The notes beneath the pieces are model-generated. The model ran no database searches, was not told the DNA's origin, and saw nothing but the letters and a program-made list of their open reading frames with translations. Made by a program: the position numbers and the translations under genes. DNA of 64,000 nt from an uncultured Bacteroidota bacterium (lineage in GTDB: Bacteria > Bacteroidota > Bacteroidia > B-17B0 > Aurantibacillaceae), in NCBI GenBank assembly GCA_937873155.1, contig CALMVZ010000012.1, positions 62,001-126,000 on the forward strand, given 5' to 3'. Below, piece by piece: positions 44,890 to 53,677 of the stretch. The stretch's first letter is position 1. Each line of letters opens with the position of its first letter.

Positions 44890-44904
44890 TAATTATTGAA
44901 AGTT
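44881..44904. promoter_or_regulatory. perfect 24-bp palindromic operator of the GbsR-type regulator
   Basis: The sequence AACTTTCAATAATTATTGAA followed by AGTT equals its own reverse complement over all 24 positions. It covers the -33 element of the regulator's promoter, and 21 nt recur at 43880-43900. Confidence 0.8.
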
Positions 44905-44976
44905 TTATTAACAAATAATGTACTTCCTCCTAACTGTTTGATTACTAAGGGATCATAAAGCGAAGTGGGATGTTTT

Positions 44977-45200
44977 TTACCGATATTAAATCCCTACGGG
45001 ATTTTCCATCATTAGCTTGTGGCTTTATTACCGATATTTAATCCCTACGGGATTTTTGATCATTAGATTGTACTATGTTACCGATATTTAATCCCAACGG
45101 GATTTTTGATCATTAGCTTGTATTGTGTTACCGATATTTAGTCCCTACGGGATTTTTTATCATTAGATTGTATTGTGTTACCAATATTTAGTCCCTACGG
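44977..45200. repeat. tandem array of 50/51-bp units containing a palindrome
   Basis: Four and a half direct units start at 44977, 45028, 45079 (offset by one), 45129 and 45179. Each begins TTACCGATATTTAATCCCTA followed by CGGGATTTTT, then ATCATTAG(C/A)TTGTATTGTG. The AATCCC-TAC-GGGATT part is an inverted repeat. Both the palindrome and the filler are conserved between units, and the last unit is cut off after CTACGG. No gene is present from 44905 to 45357. Confidence 0.85.
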
Positions 45201-45230
45201 TACATATAGTTAACATTTTCCGTTCGCCCT

Positions 45231-45298
45231 AATATCCCGTAGGGATTTAATATCGGTAAGAATCCTAACCAAAACCTTTATTATCCCGTAGGGATAAA
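45231..45298. repeat. two inverted copies of the 50-bp repeat core
   Basis: 45231-45259 holds AATATCCCGTAGGGATTTAA followed by TATCGGTAA, the reverse complement of the direct-unit core; 45281-45296 holds a shorter TTATCCCGTAGGGATA. The array is thus flanked on its right by copies in the opposite orientation. Confidence 0.75.
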
Positions 45299-45318
45299 AC
45301 ATATTTGGAACCTAATAA

Positions 45319-45351
45319 TTGTAGAAGCAGCTCACAAATTAATTATCTTTG
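45319..45351 (+). promoter_or_regulatory. promoter of mtaB, nearly leaderless
   Basis: TTG at 45319-45321, 22 nt, then TATCTTTG (45344-45351), an exact TAnnTTTG box. The ATG at 45358 is only 6 nt beyond the box, so the transcript must be leaderless or have a leader of a few nucleotides. Confidence 0.6.
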
Positions 45352-45357
45352 CAGCCC

Positions 45358-46701
45358 ATGTCTTTTTCAGGAAAAACGGTCGCTTTTCATACACTCGGAT
45401 GTAAATTAAACTTCTCCGAGACCTCAACCATTGCCAGGTTGATGGTAGAAAAAGGCTTTAATAAAGTAGACTTCTCGAAACCGGCTGATGTTTATGTGAT
45501 CAATACCTGTTCTGTAACAGAGAACGCGGATAAAGAATGTAAGCAAATTGTAAAACAGGCATTAAATAATAATCCTGAAGCTTTTGTAGCGATAGTTGGT
45601 TGTTATGCTCAGTTGAAACCTGAACAGATCGCGCAGATAGAAGGCGTTGATGTTGTTTTGGGTGCGACTGAAAAATTCAAGCTTTTAAATTATATCCACT
45701 TTAGTAAGAATGATAATACACTGATCCAGGCTTGCGAGATAAGTGATGCTGATTTTTTTGTGGATGCTTATTCGGTTGGTGACAGAACCCGCTCTTTTTT
45801 AAAAGTTCAGGATGGTTGTGATTACAGTTGTACATTTTGTACTATTCCTTTAGCCCGTGGAAAAAGCAGAAGCGATATTATTGAGAATGTTGTAGCAAAT
45901 GCAAACAAGATCGCTGCGAGCGGTGTGAAAGAAATTGTGTTGACCGGAGTTAACATTGGAGATTTTGGTTACGGAAGAGATATTGATGGCGATGTAAAGA
46001 AGAGAAAAGAATATAATTTCACTGATCTTGTTAAAGAGTTAGATAAAGTTGAGAATGTAGAGCGTTTCCGTATTTCTTCGATAGAACCTAACTTGTTAAA
46101 AGATGAGATCATTGAATTTGTGGCTAAGTCAAACAGATTTATGCCGCATTTTCACATTCCTTTACAAAGCGGGAATAATGATCTTTTAAAAAGAATGAAA
46201 CGCCGTTACTTGCGGGAATTGTATTCTGATCGGGTTGCGAAAATAAAATCATTGATGCCTGATTGTTGTATTGGTGTTGATGTGATTGTTGGTTTTCCGG
46301 GCGAGACCGAAGAACAATTCTTAGATACTTATAATTTCATTAACGGTTTAGATGTTTCTTACCTGCATATCTTCACTTACAGTGAGCGTGATAATACAGA
46401 AGCGATCTTAATGGAGAATCCGGTTCCGATGGCTGAACGCAAACGCCGAAACAAAATGTTACGTATCCTTTCTGCAAAAAAACTCCGTGCTTTTTACGAA
46501 ACACAATTAGGAAAAACCTCAACCGTCATATTTGAACACGAAAGCAAAGGTGATTTTATGTTTGGCTTTACAGAGAACTACGTAAAAGTAAAACATCCCT
46601 ACTCTGCCGAATTAGTGAATACTTCTCTGGAAGTTATTTTAGATTCTTTTGATGAGGAGGGGAATGTTATTGTGAAACTGAAAACAGGAGTTTTAGTTTA
46701 G
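45358..46701 (+). CDS. mtaB: tRNA t6A37 methylthiotransferase MtaB
   Basis: It methylthiolates t6A37 of tRNA to ms2t6A. The N-terminal UPF0004 domain has the cysteines of TLGCKLNFSET, NTCSVTENADK and VGCYAQLKP; the radical-SAM triad is CDYSCTFCTIP; a TRAM domain closes the protein. The LGCKLN string (rather than LGCxxN of MiaB/RimO) is typical of MtaB. The frame opens at a TTG (45349), but the ATG at 45358 (MSFSGKTVAFHTLGCK) is the start. It ends in a 4-bp overlap with ispE. Confidence 0.93.
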   Translation: MSFSGKTVAFHTLGCKLNFSETSTIARLMVEKGFNKVDFSKPADVYVINTCSVTENADKECKQIVKQALNNNPEAFVAIVGCYAQLKPEQIAQIEGVDVVLGATEKFKLLNYIHFSKNDNTLIQACEISDADFFVDAYSVGDRTRSFLKVQDGCDYSCTFCTIPLARGKSRSDIIENVVANANKIAASGVKEIVLTGVNIGDFGYGRDIDGDVKKRKEYNFTDLVKELDKVENVERFRISSIEPNLLKDEIIEFVAKSNRFMPHFHIPLQSGNNDLLKRMKRRYLRELYSDRVAKIKSLMPDCCIGVDVIVGFPGETEEQFLDTYNFINGLDVSYLHIFTYSERDNTEAILMENPVPMAERKRRNKMLRILSAKKLRAFYETQLGKTSTVIFEHESKGDFMFGFTENYVKVKHPYSAELVNTSLEVILDSFDEEGNVIVKLKTGVLV

Positions 46702-47504
46702 GAGCAAAAACTCAAATAATTATTTGGGAATTTCATCTCCGGTTTAGTTTTAAAGATCCCGAAAACAGCACTTCCGCTTCCGCTTAATGAAGCATAGACG
46801 GCTCCGTTTTTATAAAGATCATTTTTCAGTCTTTCTATTTCAGGATACTTTTTAAAAATGCTTTTCTCGAAATCATTCGCTAAAAGTGTTTTCCAATTTT
46901 CGATCGGCTCTTTTGAAACGATCTCTTTAACCGACCTGGAAGGTTGAGAAGGAACACACCCTTCATAGGCTTCCTTGGTATTTGAATGGACCCCAGGATA
47001 AACTACTAAAATATAGTAACCGTTAAGATCAATACTAATACTTTCAAACTCGTCACCCTTTCCTTTGGCAAAAACAGGGGTGTTTTCTATGAAAAAAGCG
47101 CAGTCGGACCCCAGTTTTTTGGCCATTTCTGTTAATTTTTCTGTTGATAAGTTGAGTTTAAGTTGTTTATTAGCCAATTTCAGGAAAAAAGCGGCATCTG
47201 AACTACCTCCCCCAAGTCCGGCCCCCATTGGTAAAACCTTATGCAAATACACTTTTAAAGGGGGCAATTTCTGAACTTCTTCCAGCAATTTAAAAGCCTT
47301 AAAAATGATGTTTTCCTCACTATTCCCTTCCACTTTTAAGCCTGATATAAAAAGCTCAAAAGGTTGGTTTCCGCCTTCAATAATTTCAAGGGCATCCGAC
47401 CAATTTACAGGGTAAAAAACGGTCTCAATATTATGAAAACCATCGGGCCGTTTTTGGGTGATATTCAGGCCAAGGTTGATCTTACAGGCCGGGAAACCGA
47501 TCAT
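46698..47504 (-). CDS. ispE: 4-diphosphocytidyl-2-C-methyl-D-erythritol kinase
   Basis: It phosphorylates CDP-ME in the MEP isoprenoid pathway. GHMP-kinase features: start FPACKINLGLNITQKRPDGF, ATP loop VLPMGAGLGGGSSDAAFFL and C-terminal ASLSGSGSAVFGIF. Length 268 aa, slightly short of the E. coli enzyme (283), as is usual in Bacteroidota. Convergent with mtaB with interleaved stops. Confidence 0.93.
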   Translation of the reverse strand: MIGFPACKINLGLNITQKRPDGFHNIETVFYPVNWSDALEIIEGGNQPFELFISGLKVEGNSEENIIFKAFKLLEEVQKLPPLKVYLHKVLPMGAGLGGGSSDAAFFLKLANKQLKLNLSTEKLTEMAKKLGSDCAFFIENTPVFAKGKGDEFESISIDLNGYYILVVYPGVHSNTKEAYEGCVPSQPSRSVKEIVSKEPIENWKTLLANDFEKSIFKKYPEIERLKNDLYKNGAVYASLSGSGSAVFGIFKTKPEMKFPNNYLSFCS

Positions 47505-47575
47505 TTTTTTACAAATTTTGGCTTAATTAATATTTTTCACTAAATTGCATCAATTATTTTAAAAAAAGCACAACC

Positions 47576-48658
47576 ATGAAAAATAAAAATTTTACTATTG
47601 GTTTAACACTATTACTTGCAAGCGCATTCTTCTTAACAGATTGTACTAAAGGCAAAAAGAACGAACCACCATCACCGGATTACGAATTTGAATCAACTAT
47701 TGAAATGAATAGAATGCAAATCATCCTTAGTGATATTCATGAGATCTGTGCTGTTACGTCCGCTGGTTCTTATTCAAGTTTATTACCTTGGATGAGTCAT
47801 ACTCCAATGACAACTCTTCAGGGAACCAATACTATCAATTCTGTTGCCGCTACAGTTGGCGCTACTGTTCTTCCCAGCCCATTAAACTTTGAGGCAACAT
47901 TTAACAATACAATCGGTAAAGACGGCCATGTCAGAAATGGTAAATTAATATTTTATGCAGGCGCAACAACTACAGTTCCGGCATGTGAATATTATGATCA
48001 ACCGGGTTGGACAGCTGTTGTTACCGGTGTTAATTATTCAATTGACGATTATTCTGTGGCTATTAATAGTATGACGATCACCAATACAACTATTGTTGGT
48101 TTTCCTGCTTCACCAAATACACCATCAAATACTGCCTTAACATGGAGACAGGATGCTGATGTAACTATTACCCGCGCGGTGGGTTCAAGTACACAAACTA
48201 ACAGTTTCAAAGGTACTATCTATAAAACATTATTGAATACTAATACCGGTGTTTTCTTATCAGTTCCAACTGCAACAAATGGTATCGGATACGCTCAAAC
48301 AACATTTACAGCCTACAAACCTTCACCACGCCAAATATTCTGTGAAAAACAATGGGCCAGCTATTCAGGTCAGGGTAACGGAAGTCTTCAGGATGCAGGT
48401 CCTTATGGTGTAACATTTAGTGGCCTTACACGTAATTTTAATGCTTCTCCTGAAAAATTCCTTTCTATTACTACTTCACCAACTATCACTCCGGGATTTG
48501 TTACTCCTGAAAGACATCCGTTCTTGTCAGGTACAATGAGCTTTAAGCCGGGGGCTAAACCAACACGTGATGTTGATTTTGGTTCAAATGATCATTTTGA
48601 TTACAATGCTAAAGTCACTATATCAGGTATCACTTACGATGTAGATTGTAAAGATTAA
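47576..48658 (+). CDS. secreted lipoprotein, unknown
   Basis: 360 aa. The signal peptide ends with a lipobox (ASAFFLTDC, Cys near residue 23). The remainder is Thr/Ser-rich and beta-rich, with pieces such as TWRQDADVTITRAVGSSTQT and a C-terminal segment (MSFKPGAKPTRDVDFGSNDH). No family recognised; Bacteroidota surface lipoproteins are often of this style. It is monocistronic, with a strong terminator. Confidence 0.7.
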   Translation: MKNKNFTIGLTLLLASAFFLTDCTKGKKNEPPSPDYEFESTIEMNRMQIILSDIHEICAVTSAGSYSSLLPWMSHTPMTTLQGTNTINSVAATVGATVLPSPLNFEATFNNTIGKDGHVRNGKLIFYAGATTTVPACEYYDQPGWTAVVTGVNYSIDDYSVAINSMTITNTTIVGFPASPNTPSNTALTWRQDADVTITRAVGSSTQTNSFKGTIYKTLLNTNTGVFLSVPTATNGIGYAQTTFTAYKPSPRQIFCEKQWASYSGQGNGSLQDAGPYGVTFSGLTRNFNASPEKFLSITTSPTITPGFVTPERHPFLSGTMSFKPGAKPTRDVDFGSNDHFDYNAKVTISGITYDVDCKD

Positions 48659-48680
48659 GAAAAGAGATATTAATGAAAAC

Positions 48681-48718
48681 AAAAGGGCCCTGAATTTCTT
48701 CAGGGCCCTTTTGTTTTT
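48681..48718 (+). terminator. intrinsic terminator after the lipoprotein gene
   Basis: A 13-bp perfect stem (AAAAGGGCCCTGA with TCAGGGCCCTTTT), 6-nt loop, followed by TTGTTTTT. It is the clearest rho-independent terminator in the window. Confidence 0.92.
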
Positions 48719-48806
48719 ACCACGTCGGACTTTGGTATTATGATTATTCAGCACATAAATTCAAAGTGTTCAATAAGCCCTGTCGGAAAGTCCTGCGTGG
48801 TAAAAA
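48714..48806. repeat. 93-bp element with 20-bp terminal inverted repeats
   Basis: Ends 48714-48733 and 48787-48806 are complementary at 18 of 20 positions (TTTTTACCACG..GGACTTT). The interior (about 53 nt) is AT-rich and encodes nothing. Size and structure fit a MITE or REP-like element; it abuts the dnaJ stop on its other side. Confidence 0.65.
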
Positions 48807-48823
48807 CAGGATCCTGAGAAAAA

Positions 48824-49972
48824 CTATTCAAAGTACTCTTTCATTCTATCGAAAAAGCTTTTCTCTTTCTTATTTAAATTAGGCTGGAAATTCTTAGAAG
48901 CTTTTAAATTCTCCATCATGTTCCTTTCGTCAGCCGATAAATTAGCAGGTGTATAAATGTTCACATCCACTAACAGATCACCTTTACCATACCCATTTAT
49001 CTCAGGTATACCTTTTCCTTTTAAACGGAGCATTTTACCTCCTTGTGTTCCGGGATCGATCTTGATCTTCACTTTACCATCTATGGTCGGAATTTCAACC
49101 TGTGTCCCTAATGCAGCATCAGGGAAACTAATGAAGAGGTGATAAATTAAATTATTTCCCTCGCGTTTTAATTCGGGGTGCTCTTCTTCTTCAATTAAAA
49201 TTAAAAGATCACCATTCATTCCGCCACGCGGCGCAGCATTGCCTTTCCCGCTCATGGATAACTGCATCCCTTCTGCAACACCGGCCGGAATATTCACTGC
49301 TATCACTTCTTCACCACGTACAATTCCATCACCGTGACAAGTATTACATTTGTCTTTGATTATTTTTCCTTCACCATGACAAGCGCTACAGGTAGTTTGC
49401 GTTTTCATGGCTCCTAAAATAGTTTGCTGAACCCTTGTTTGAACACCGGTACCGCTGCAGACCCTGCAAGTATCGTAATTACCATTTTTTGCGCCTGAAC
49501 CTTTACAGGTATTACAAGACACATGTTTGGTCACCTTTAATTTTTTCTCTATACCATGTGCGATCTCATTCAGGTTCAATTTTACTTTTATGCGTAGATT
49601 TGAACCCCGGTTCACTCTTCTTCCGCCTCCACCGCCTCCGAAACCACCGCCAAATCCTCCTCCGAAAATATCCCCGAACTGGCTGAAAATATCATCCATA
49701 TTCATTCCGCCGCCACCAAAACCTCCGCCTCCGTTACCTGAAGCTCCTCCAACACCTGCATGTCCGAACTGATCGTAACGCTGGCGTTTTTCGGGGTTAC
49801 TTAAAACCTCATAGGCTTCAGCAGCTTCTTTGAATTTTTCTTCTGCACCTTTATCATCCGGGTTCTTATCGGGATGGTATTTAATAGCCAGCTTACGATA
49901 AGCTTTTTTGATCTCGTCTTCACCCGCATTTTTGGCGACGCCCAGAATTTCGTAATAATCTCTTTTTGCCAT
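48824..49972 (-). CDS. dnaJ: chaperone DnaJ (Hsp40)
   Basis: 382 aa. The J domain has the HPD tripeptide ([12 protein letters not shown]). A very Gly-rich G/F segment follows (about 72-115). The zinc domain has the CxxCxGxG repeats ([32 protein letters not shown]). The C-terminal client-binding domain is intact. It recruits DnaK, which is not in the window. Follows grpE by 3 nt, so grpE-dnaJ is one operon. Confidence 0.96.
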   Translation of the reverse strand: MAKRDYYEILGVAKNAGEDEIKKAYRKLAIKYHPDKNPDDKGAEEKFKEAAEAYEVLSNPEKRQRYDQFGHAGVGGASGNGGGGFGGGGMNMDDIFSQFGDIFGGGFGGGFGGGGGGRRVNRGSNLRIKVKLNLNEIAHGIEKKLKVTKHVSCNTCKGSGAKNGNYDTCRVCSGTGVQTRVQQTILGAMKTQTTCSACHGEGKIIKDKCNTCHGDGIVRGEEVIAVNIPAGVAEGMQLSMSGKGNAAPRGGMNGDLLILIEEEEHPELKREGNNLIYHLFISFPDAALGTQVEIPTIDGKVKIKIDPGTQGGKMLRLKGKGIPEINGYGKGDLLVDVNIYTPANLSADERNMMENLKASKNFQPNLNKKEKSFFDRMKEYFE

Positions 49973-49975
49973 GAC

Positions 49976-50512
49976 TTAGTTTGCAACCACCACTTTAGCG
50001 TAACGAATCACTTTATCTCCAAGTTTATATCCTTTTTCAACCTCATCAACCACTTTGCCTTTTTGATTTTCTTCAGTTGCAGGAATGTGTGTGATAGCCT
50101 CCATAGTATCTGCATTAAAATCCTGGCCAATACTATCAAAAGCGGTTAAACCCTTCAATTGGGTACTATTCTTCAATTTATTATATATCAACGTAATACC
50201 TTCTTTTATCGGAGCAGCTTCTTCAACATTCTCGTTAGCCTTTATAGCTCTCTCAAAATCGTCGATCACCGGTAAAACAGACTTCAAAACATCTTCAGAG
50301 GCAGTTCTTATCAACTCAGCTTTTTCCTTTATGGTACGCTTTCTGAAATTATCGAACTCCGAATAAAGTCTCAGGTATTTATCATTCAATTCAGCGATCT
50401 GTTTTTTAAGCTTTTCCTCCTCTGAAACTGACGTATTTTCACTGTTCGTGTCAGTAACCGGTTTCTCTTCTTCGCTTAAATTCTGTTCATTATTTGTATT
50501 CTCTTCGTTCAT
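49976..50512 (-). CDS. grpE: nucleotide exchange factor GrpE
   Basis: 178 aa. The acidic N-terminal tail (~1-45), a long coiled coil (LKKQIAELNDKYLRLYSEFD, NFRKRTIKEK) and the C-terminal beta domain ending in VEKGYKLGDKVIRYAKVVV are all typical. It releases ADP from DnaK. It is cotranscribed with dnaJ. Confidence 0.95.
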   Translation of the reverse strand: MNEENTNNEQNLSEEEKPVTDTNSENTSVSEEEKLKKQIAELNDKYLRLYSEFDNFRKRTIKEKAELIRTASEDVLKSVLPVIDDFERAIKANENVEEAAPIKEGITLIYNKLKNSTQLKGLTAFDSIGQDFNADTMEAITHIPATEENQKGKVVDEVEKGYKLGDKVIRYAKVVVAN

Positions 50513-50592
50513 TGCAATATGCCACTTTTAGGTTCAGGCGGGCAAAGATAAGCAATCAATAATGTTGCCAATGGAATTATAAGGAAATATTG

Positions 50593-51891
50593 TCAGTTTT
50601 TATTGAAATTGAACTCTGTACGGCGGTTAAATTCATGCTCTTTGTCAGAACATTCAACCCCGTTCAAACAGCGGTTTTTAATGGCAGATTCGCCTTTTCC
50701 GATAGCTTTTAACCTTGATTTATCAATGCCTTTCGAAGCCAGGTAATCAATAACGGCATTAGACCTTTTTTGAGATAAAGCCAAATTTGAAGCATCATCC
50801 CCGCGGGCGTCGGTATGAGAGCTTACATCCAGTTTCACTTTAGGGTTTGCATTTAAGATCGCTATCACTTTATCCAATACTAATTCACCTTCAAATGTGA
50901 TGTTGAATTTACCGGATTCGTAATAAATGTTCTCAGAGGTTAATAAACTTTTCTGGCCTGACTTATCGAATTTCTTATACTTCAAAGTAATGTCATCTTC
51001 ATCTTCTATAGGCGAAAGCGTAACAACATCAGCTTTTAATAATTTATATTCGAAATCGCCCTTTAAGGTTTTTTTTAGTTCTGTTATGATCTCACCTGTT
51101 AATTTGGCAAGAAAAACCATTGGATTGTTCTTTACTTTTTCAGTTGGCGCGATCCGTATTGTCAAAGCTTGTGTTGTATCCACTTTACTGAAAGTAAAAT
51201 CGCCGTAAGCATCAGTTGTGGTTGATTTGATCGTATCTTCTTTATGATTCAATAAATAAACAGAATGCTGGATCAATGGTGTCTTTTCTTTTTCGCCAAT
51301 TAAAACTTTACCGGCAATATCAGCAGTTGAACTTGACGCATTGGTCCTGCAAATACTCCTGAAAGCTTCTTCCAAAGCTTGCGCGCTATCCGTCTCTAAC
51401 CATAAACGGCCTTTTGGGTTTACTAAAAAGAAAGAGGGAAATTTATCCGCGGCAAATACTTTTACTACTTCATCCTTCAGTCCTTTTTTAGCAAGATAAT
51501 TTGTTTTTTTTCCGTTAAATTTTGAGTTGACCAGGTTACCATCCTCTAAATATTTTTTCCAGGTCTCAGGCTTCTCTTCAGCACAAATAGTGATATATTC
51601 AATTTCAGAAGCGCCTTTACAAGCGTTATTCTGAAAACGGTTTAAGGTCTGTTCTAATTTCTGGTTGATCTCGACGATCTGTTTCAGCGGTTGTTGAGTT
51701 GTAAAAAACAAAACTAACACAAATTTATCAGTCATTGTTTTTCCATTCGGAAGATCAATGTCTGTTTTTTTATCGTTGCTATTATAAACTGCTACCCGTG
51801 AAAAAGGAATTTTTTCTCCTTCACGTAATTTTTTTTGTCCGAATCCGATAAGGACCGGAAAGAAAAATATAATAGCAAGGAGTTTTTTCAT
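50593..51891 (-). CDS. OmpA-family protein with cysteine-less thioredoxin-like domain (second)
   Basis: 432 aa from the ATG at 51891. Signal peptide; a thioredoxin-like domain (~40-175) whose active-site position reads LFFTTQQPLKQIVEI, with no CxxC; a beta sandwich of carboxypeptidase-regulatory type (~195-290); and a C-terminal OmpA domain with the peptidoglycan-binding residues HTDARGDDASNLALSQKRS and NRRTEFNF. The product should be anchored to peptidoglycan. The start codon and the stop of the upstream gene overlap by one base. A TTG at 51894 precedes the ATG. Confidence 0.8.
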   Translation of the reverse strand: MKKLLAIIFFFPVLIGFGQKKLREGEKIPFSRVAVYNSNDKKTDIDLPNGKTMTDKFVLVLFFTTQQPLKQIVEINQKLEQTLNRFQNNACKGASEIEYITICAEEKPETWKKYLEDGNLVNSKFNGKKTNYLAKKGLKDEVVKVFAADKFPSFFLVNPKGRLWLETDSAQALEEAFRSICRTNASSSTADIAGKVLIGEKEKTPLIQHSVYLLNHKEDTIKSTTTDAYGDFTFSKVDTTQALTIRIAPTEKVKNNPMVFLAKLTGEIITELKKTLKGDFEYKLLKADVVTLSPIEDEDDITLKYKKFDKSGQKSLLTSENIYYESGKFNITFEGELVLDKVIAILNANPKVKLDVSSHTDARGDDASNLALSQKRSNAVIDYLASKGIDKSRLKAIGKGESAIKNRCLNGVECSDKEHEFNRRTEFNFNKN

Positions 51892-53111
51892 CAAGGTTTA
51901 AAAAACTTGAGTTCCGTTCTTACATTTTCTGCGTGTTCATCATCGGTACAATTCACTTTGTTCTTGCAGCCGTTCTTTAATTCCGATTCACCTTTTCCGA
52001 TCGGTTTCATTCTTACAGGCGCAATTCCTTTGGAAACCAGATAAGCTTTTACGGCGCTCGAACGTTTTTTTGACAACTCCAGATTATCCGCATCAGATCC
52101 GCGGCTATCGGTGTGAGTGATTATTTCCATTGTATAATCCTTATTCTTTGTGAGCATTGTTGCTACTTTATCTAATTCCGGACCGGAGCTTGGTTCTAAC
52201 TCAGTGCTGCCTTTCTTAAAAGTGATATTTGCATTGAAAGAGATCGCATTTTTTGTAGTGCTTGCCTCTTTATTGATCCCGCTTAAAGTAGCAACATCGG
52301 CAAGGGTTAAGGTGTATTCAAACTTTCCATCCATCCTTGGGATACCAGCAAATACAGCGCCGCCGCCGGTACTTAAAAAAGCCTTTTGTTTTCCTGATAA
52401 ACCAATTGTGTCAGTTCGTAAAACATACTCGGTTAAATATTTTACACCTGTAAATACAAAATGACCGCTTGCATCAGTTGTAGTACGGCTTAATGTATCT
52501 CCGAATTTATTCGTTAATATCATTTTCTCATTCTTCACAACATCCTTAGGGCTTTCGGAAGCCAGGAGCATTCCTTTGAGGTCACGTGTATTGGTTGGTG
52601 AGTTCTTTTTACCGTCCAATACTTCTTCAATTTGTAATTGTGTAGGATTTACCAAAAGTATTGTTCCGAATTCATCGATCAAAAGTGTAACAGGTAACTG
52701 CATAATTTTAAAATTACAAACCGACATATCTTTATACCCTTTCACTGCAATAAGATTGATCATCTTATCCATACCCATTGCTGCAATATCATCATACCAG
52801 GCTTTTCTATCACTTTGTAATGCAACACTAATAACCTCAAACCCTTCGGCATTCCTATAAGCAGTTGTACTATAACGGTTTTGAAGATCAATTGCGCGTG
52901 GAATAAACGGTTTTGATCTGGAAACACTTGATGACCAAAAATGCACGAGTACTAATTTATTCAGGTAAGGAAAAGTTAAACTTTGTAGTGTCCCCTGGTT
53001 ATCATTTAAAACTAATGGAGAAGCTTTATCGCCGTTCTTTAAAGCACAATTCTGTCCAAAAGCAAAGCTGCTGAACAGAACAAGAGCAATTATTTTACAG
53101 GCGATCTTCAT
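51891..53111 (-). CDS. OmpA-family protein with cysteine-less thioredoxin-like domain (first)
   Basis: 406 aa, same layout as the next gene: signal peptide, TlpA/AhpC-like domain in which the WCxxC site is replaced by VHFWSSSVSRSKPFIPRA, a regulatory-like beta domain, and an OmpA domain (HTDSRGSDADNLELSKKRS and NVRTELKF). It lies between a genuine TlpA-type lipoprotein and its own paralogue, with one-base coupling at both ends. Without cysteines it cannot do thiol chemistry; a structural or binding role is inferred. Confidence 0.8.
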   Translation of the reverse strand: MKIACKIIALVLFSSFAFGQNCALKNGDKASPLVLNDNQGTLQSLTFPYLNKLVLVHFWSSSVSRSKPFIPRAIDLQNRYSTTAYRNAEGFEVISVALQSDRKAWYDDIAAMGMDKMINLIAVKGYKDMSVCNFKIMQLPVTLLIDEFGTILLVNPTQLQIEEVLDGKKNSPTNTRDLKGMLLASESPKDVVKNEKMILTNKFGDTLSRTTTDASGHFVFTGVKYLTEYVLRTDTIGLSGKQKAFLSTGGGAVFAGIPRMDGKFEYTLTLADVATLSGINKEASTTKNAISFNANITFKKGSTELEPSSGPELDKVATMLTKNKDYTMEIITHTDSRGSDADNLELSKKRSSAVKAYLVSKGIAPVRMKPIGKGESELKNGCKNKVNCTDDEHAENVRTELKFFKP

Positions 53112-53677
53112 TATTGTTTTATGATCAATTTTTCCAATGCAGCTTCAAGATCAGGTCCTCTTAATGCTTTTCCGATTATTATTCCGTTACCATCAATTAA
53201 ATAATTAGTCGGAATTCCCTGCACACCATATTTTGCAGCAGCAGCATTATTCCATCCTAAAAGATCACTAACGTGATTTGGCCAAAGCAAATTATCTGCT
53301 CCGATAGCTGCCTGCCATGCATCCTTATTCATGTCAAGCGACACGCTGTAAACGGTAAATCCATTTCCATTCTTCAATTTCTGATCCTTGTACTTATTAT
53401 GAACAGCAACTACATTTGGATTTTCAACTCTGCAAGGCCTGCACCAGCTTGCCCAAAAATCGATCAGAACTACCTTTCCTTTTAGTGATGATAATTTTAT
53501 TGGCTGTCCTGCCGGATCCATCATTTCAATTTCAGGAGCTCTATTGCCAAGGTTCAATCCTTCAACAGATGCAACTGTGGTCTCTTCAGTTTTTGTTGCC
53601 CCGGATTTCTTTCCTCCGGCGCAGGAAGCGCAAATTGCAACGATCGTAATCAGAACTATTTGAAGATTTAATTTCAT
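53111..53677 (-). CDS. TlpA-like thiol-disulfide oxidoreductase lipoprotein
   Basis: 188 aa. The signal peptide ends in a lipobox with Cys19 (AICASCAGG). The thioredoxin domain has the active site WASWCRPCR (Cys79, Cys82) and the usual cis-Pro stretch (VQGIPTNYLID). It reduces disulfides in the periplasm. Its start overlaps the murA stop by 4 bp. Confidence 0.88.
   Translation of the reverse strand: MKLNLQIVLITIVAICASCAGGKKSGATKTEETTVASVEGLNLGNRAPEIEMMDPAGQPIKLSSLKGKVVLIDFWASWCRPCRVENPNVVAVHNKYKDQKLKNGNGFTVYSVSLDMNKDAWQAAIGADNLLWPNHVSDLLGWNNAAAAKYGVQGIPTNYLIDGNGIIIGKALRGPDLEAALEKLIIKQ

Noticed and set aside
44977-45298. CRISPR-like periodic repeats
   Set aside because: The period is constant but the would-be spacers are nearly identical between units, the core is a palindrome present in both orientations, and no cas gene is present.
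49527-49772. Proline-rich plus-strand ORF of 81 codons
   Set aside because: It is the antisense of the glycine-rich G/F segment of dnaJ.
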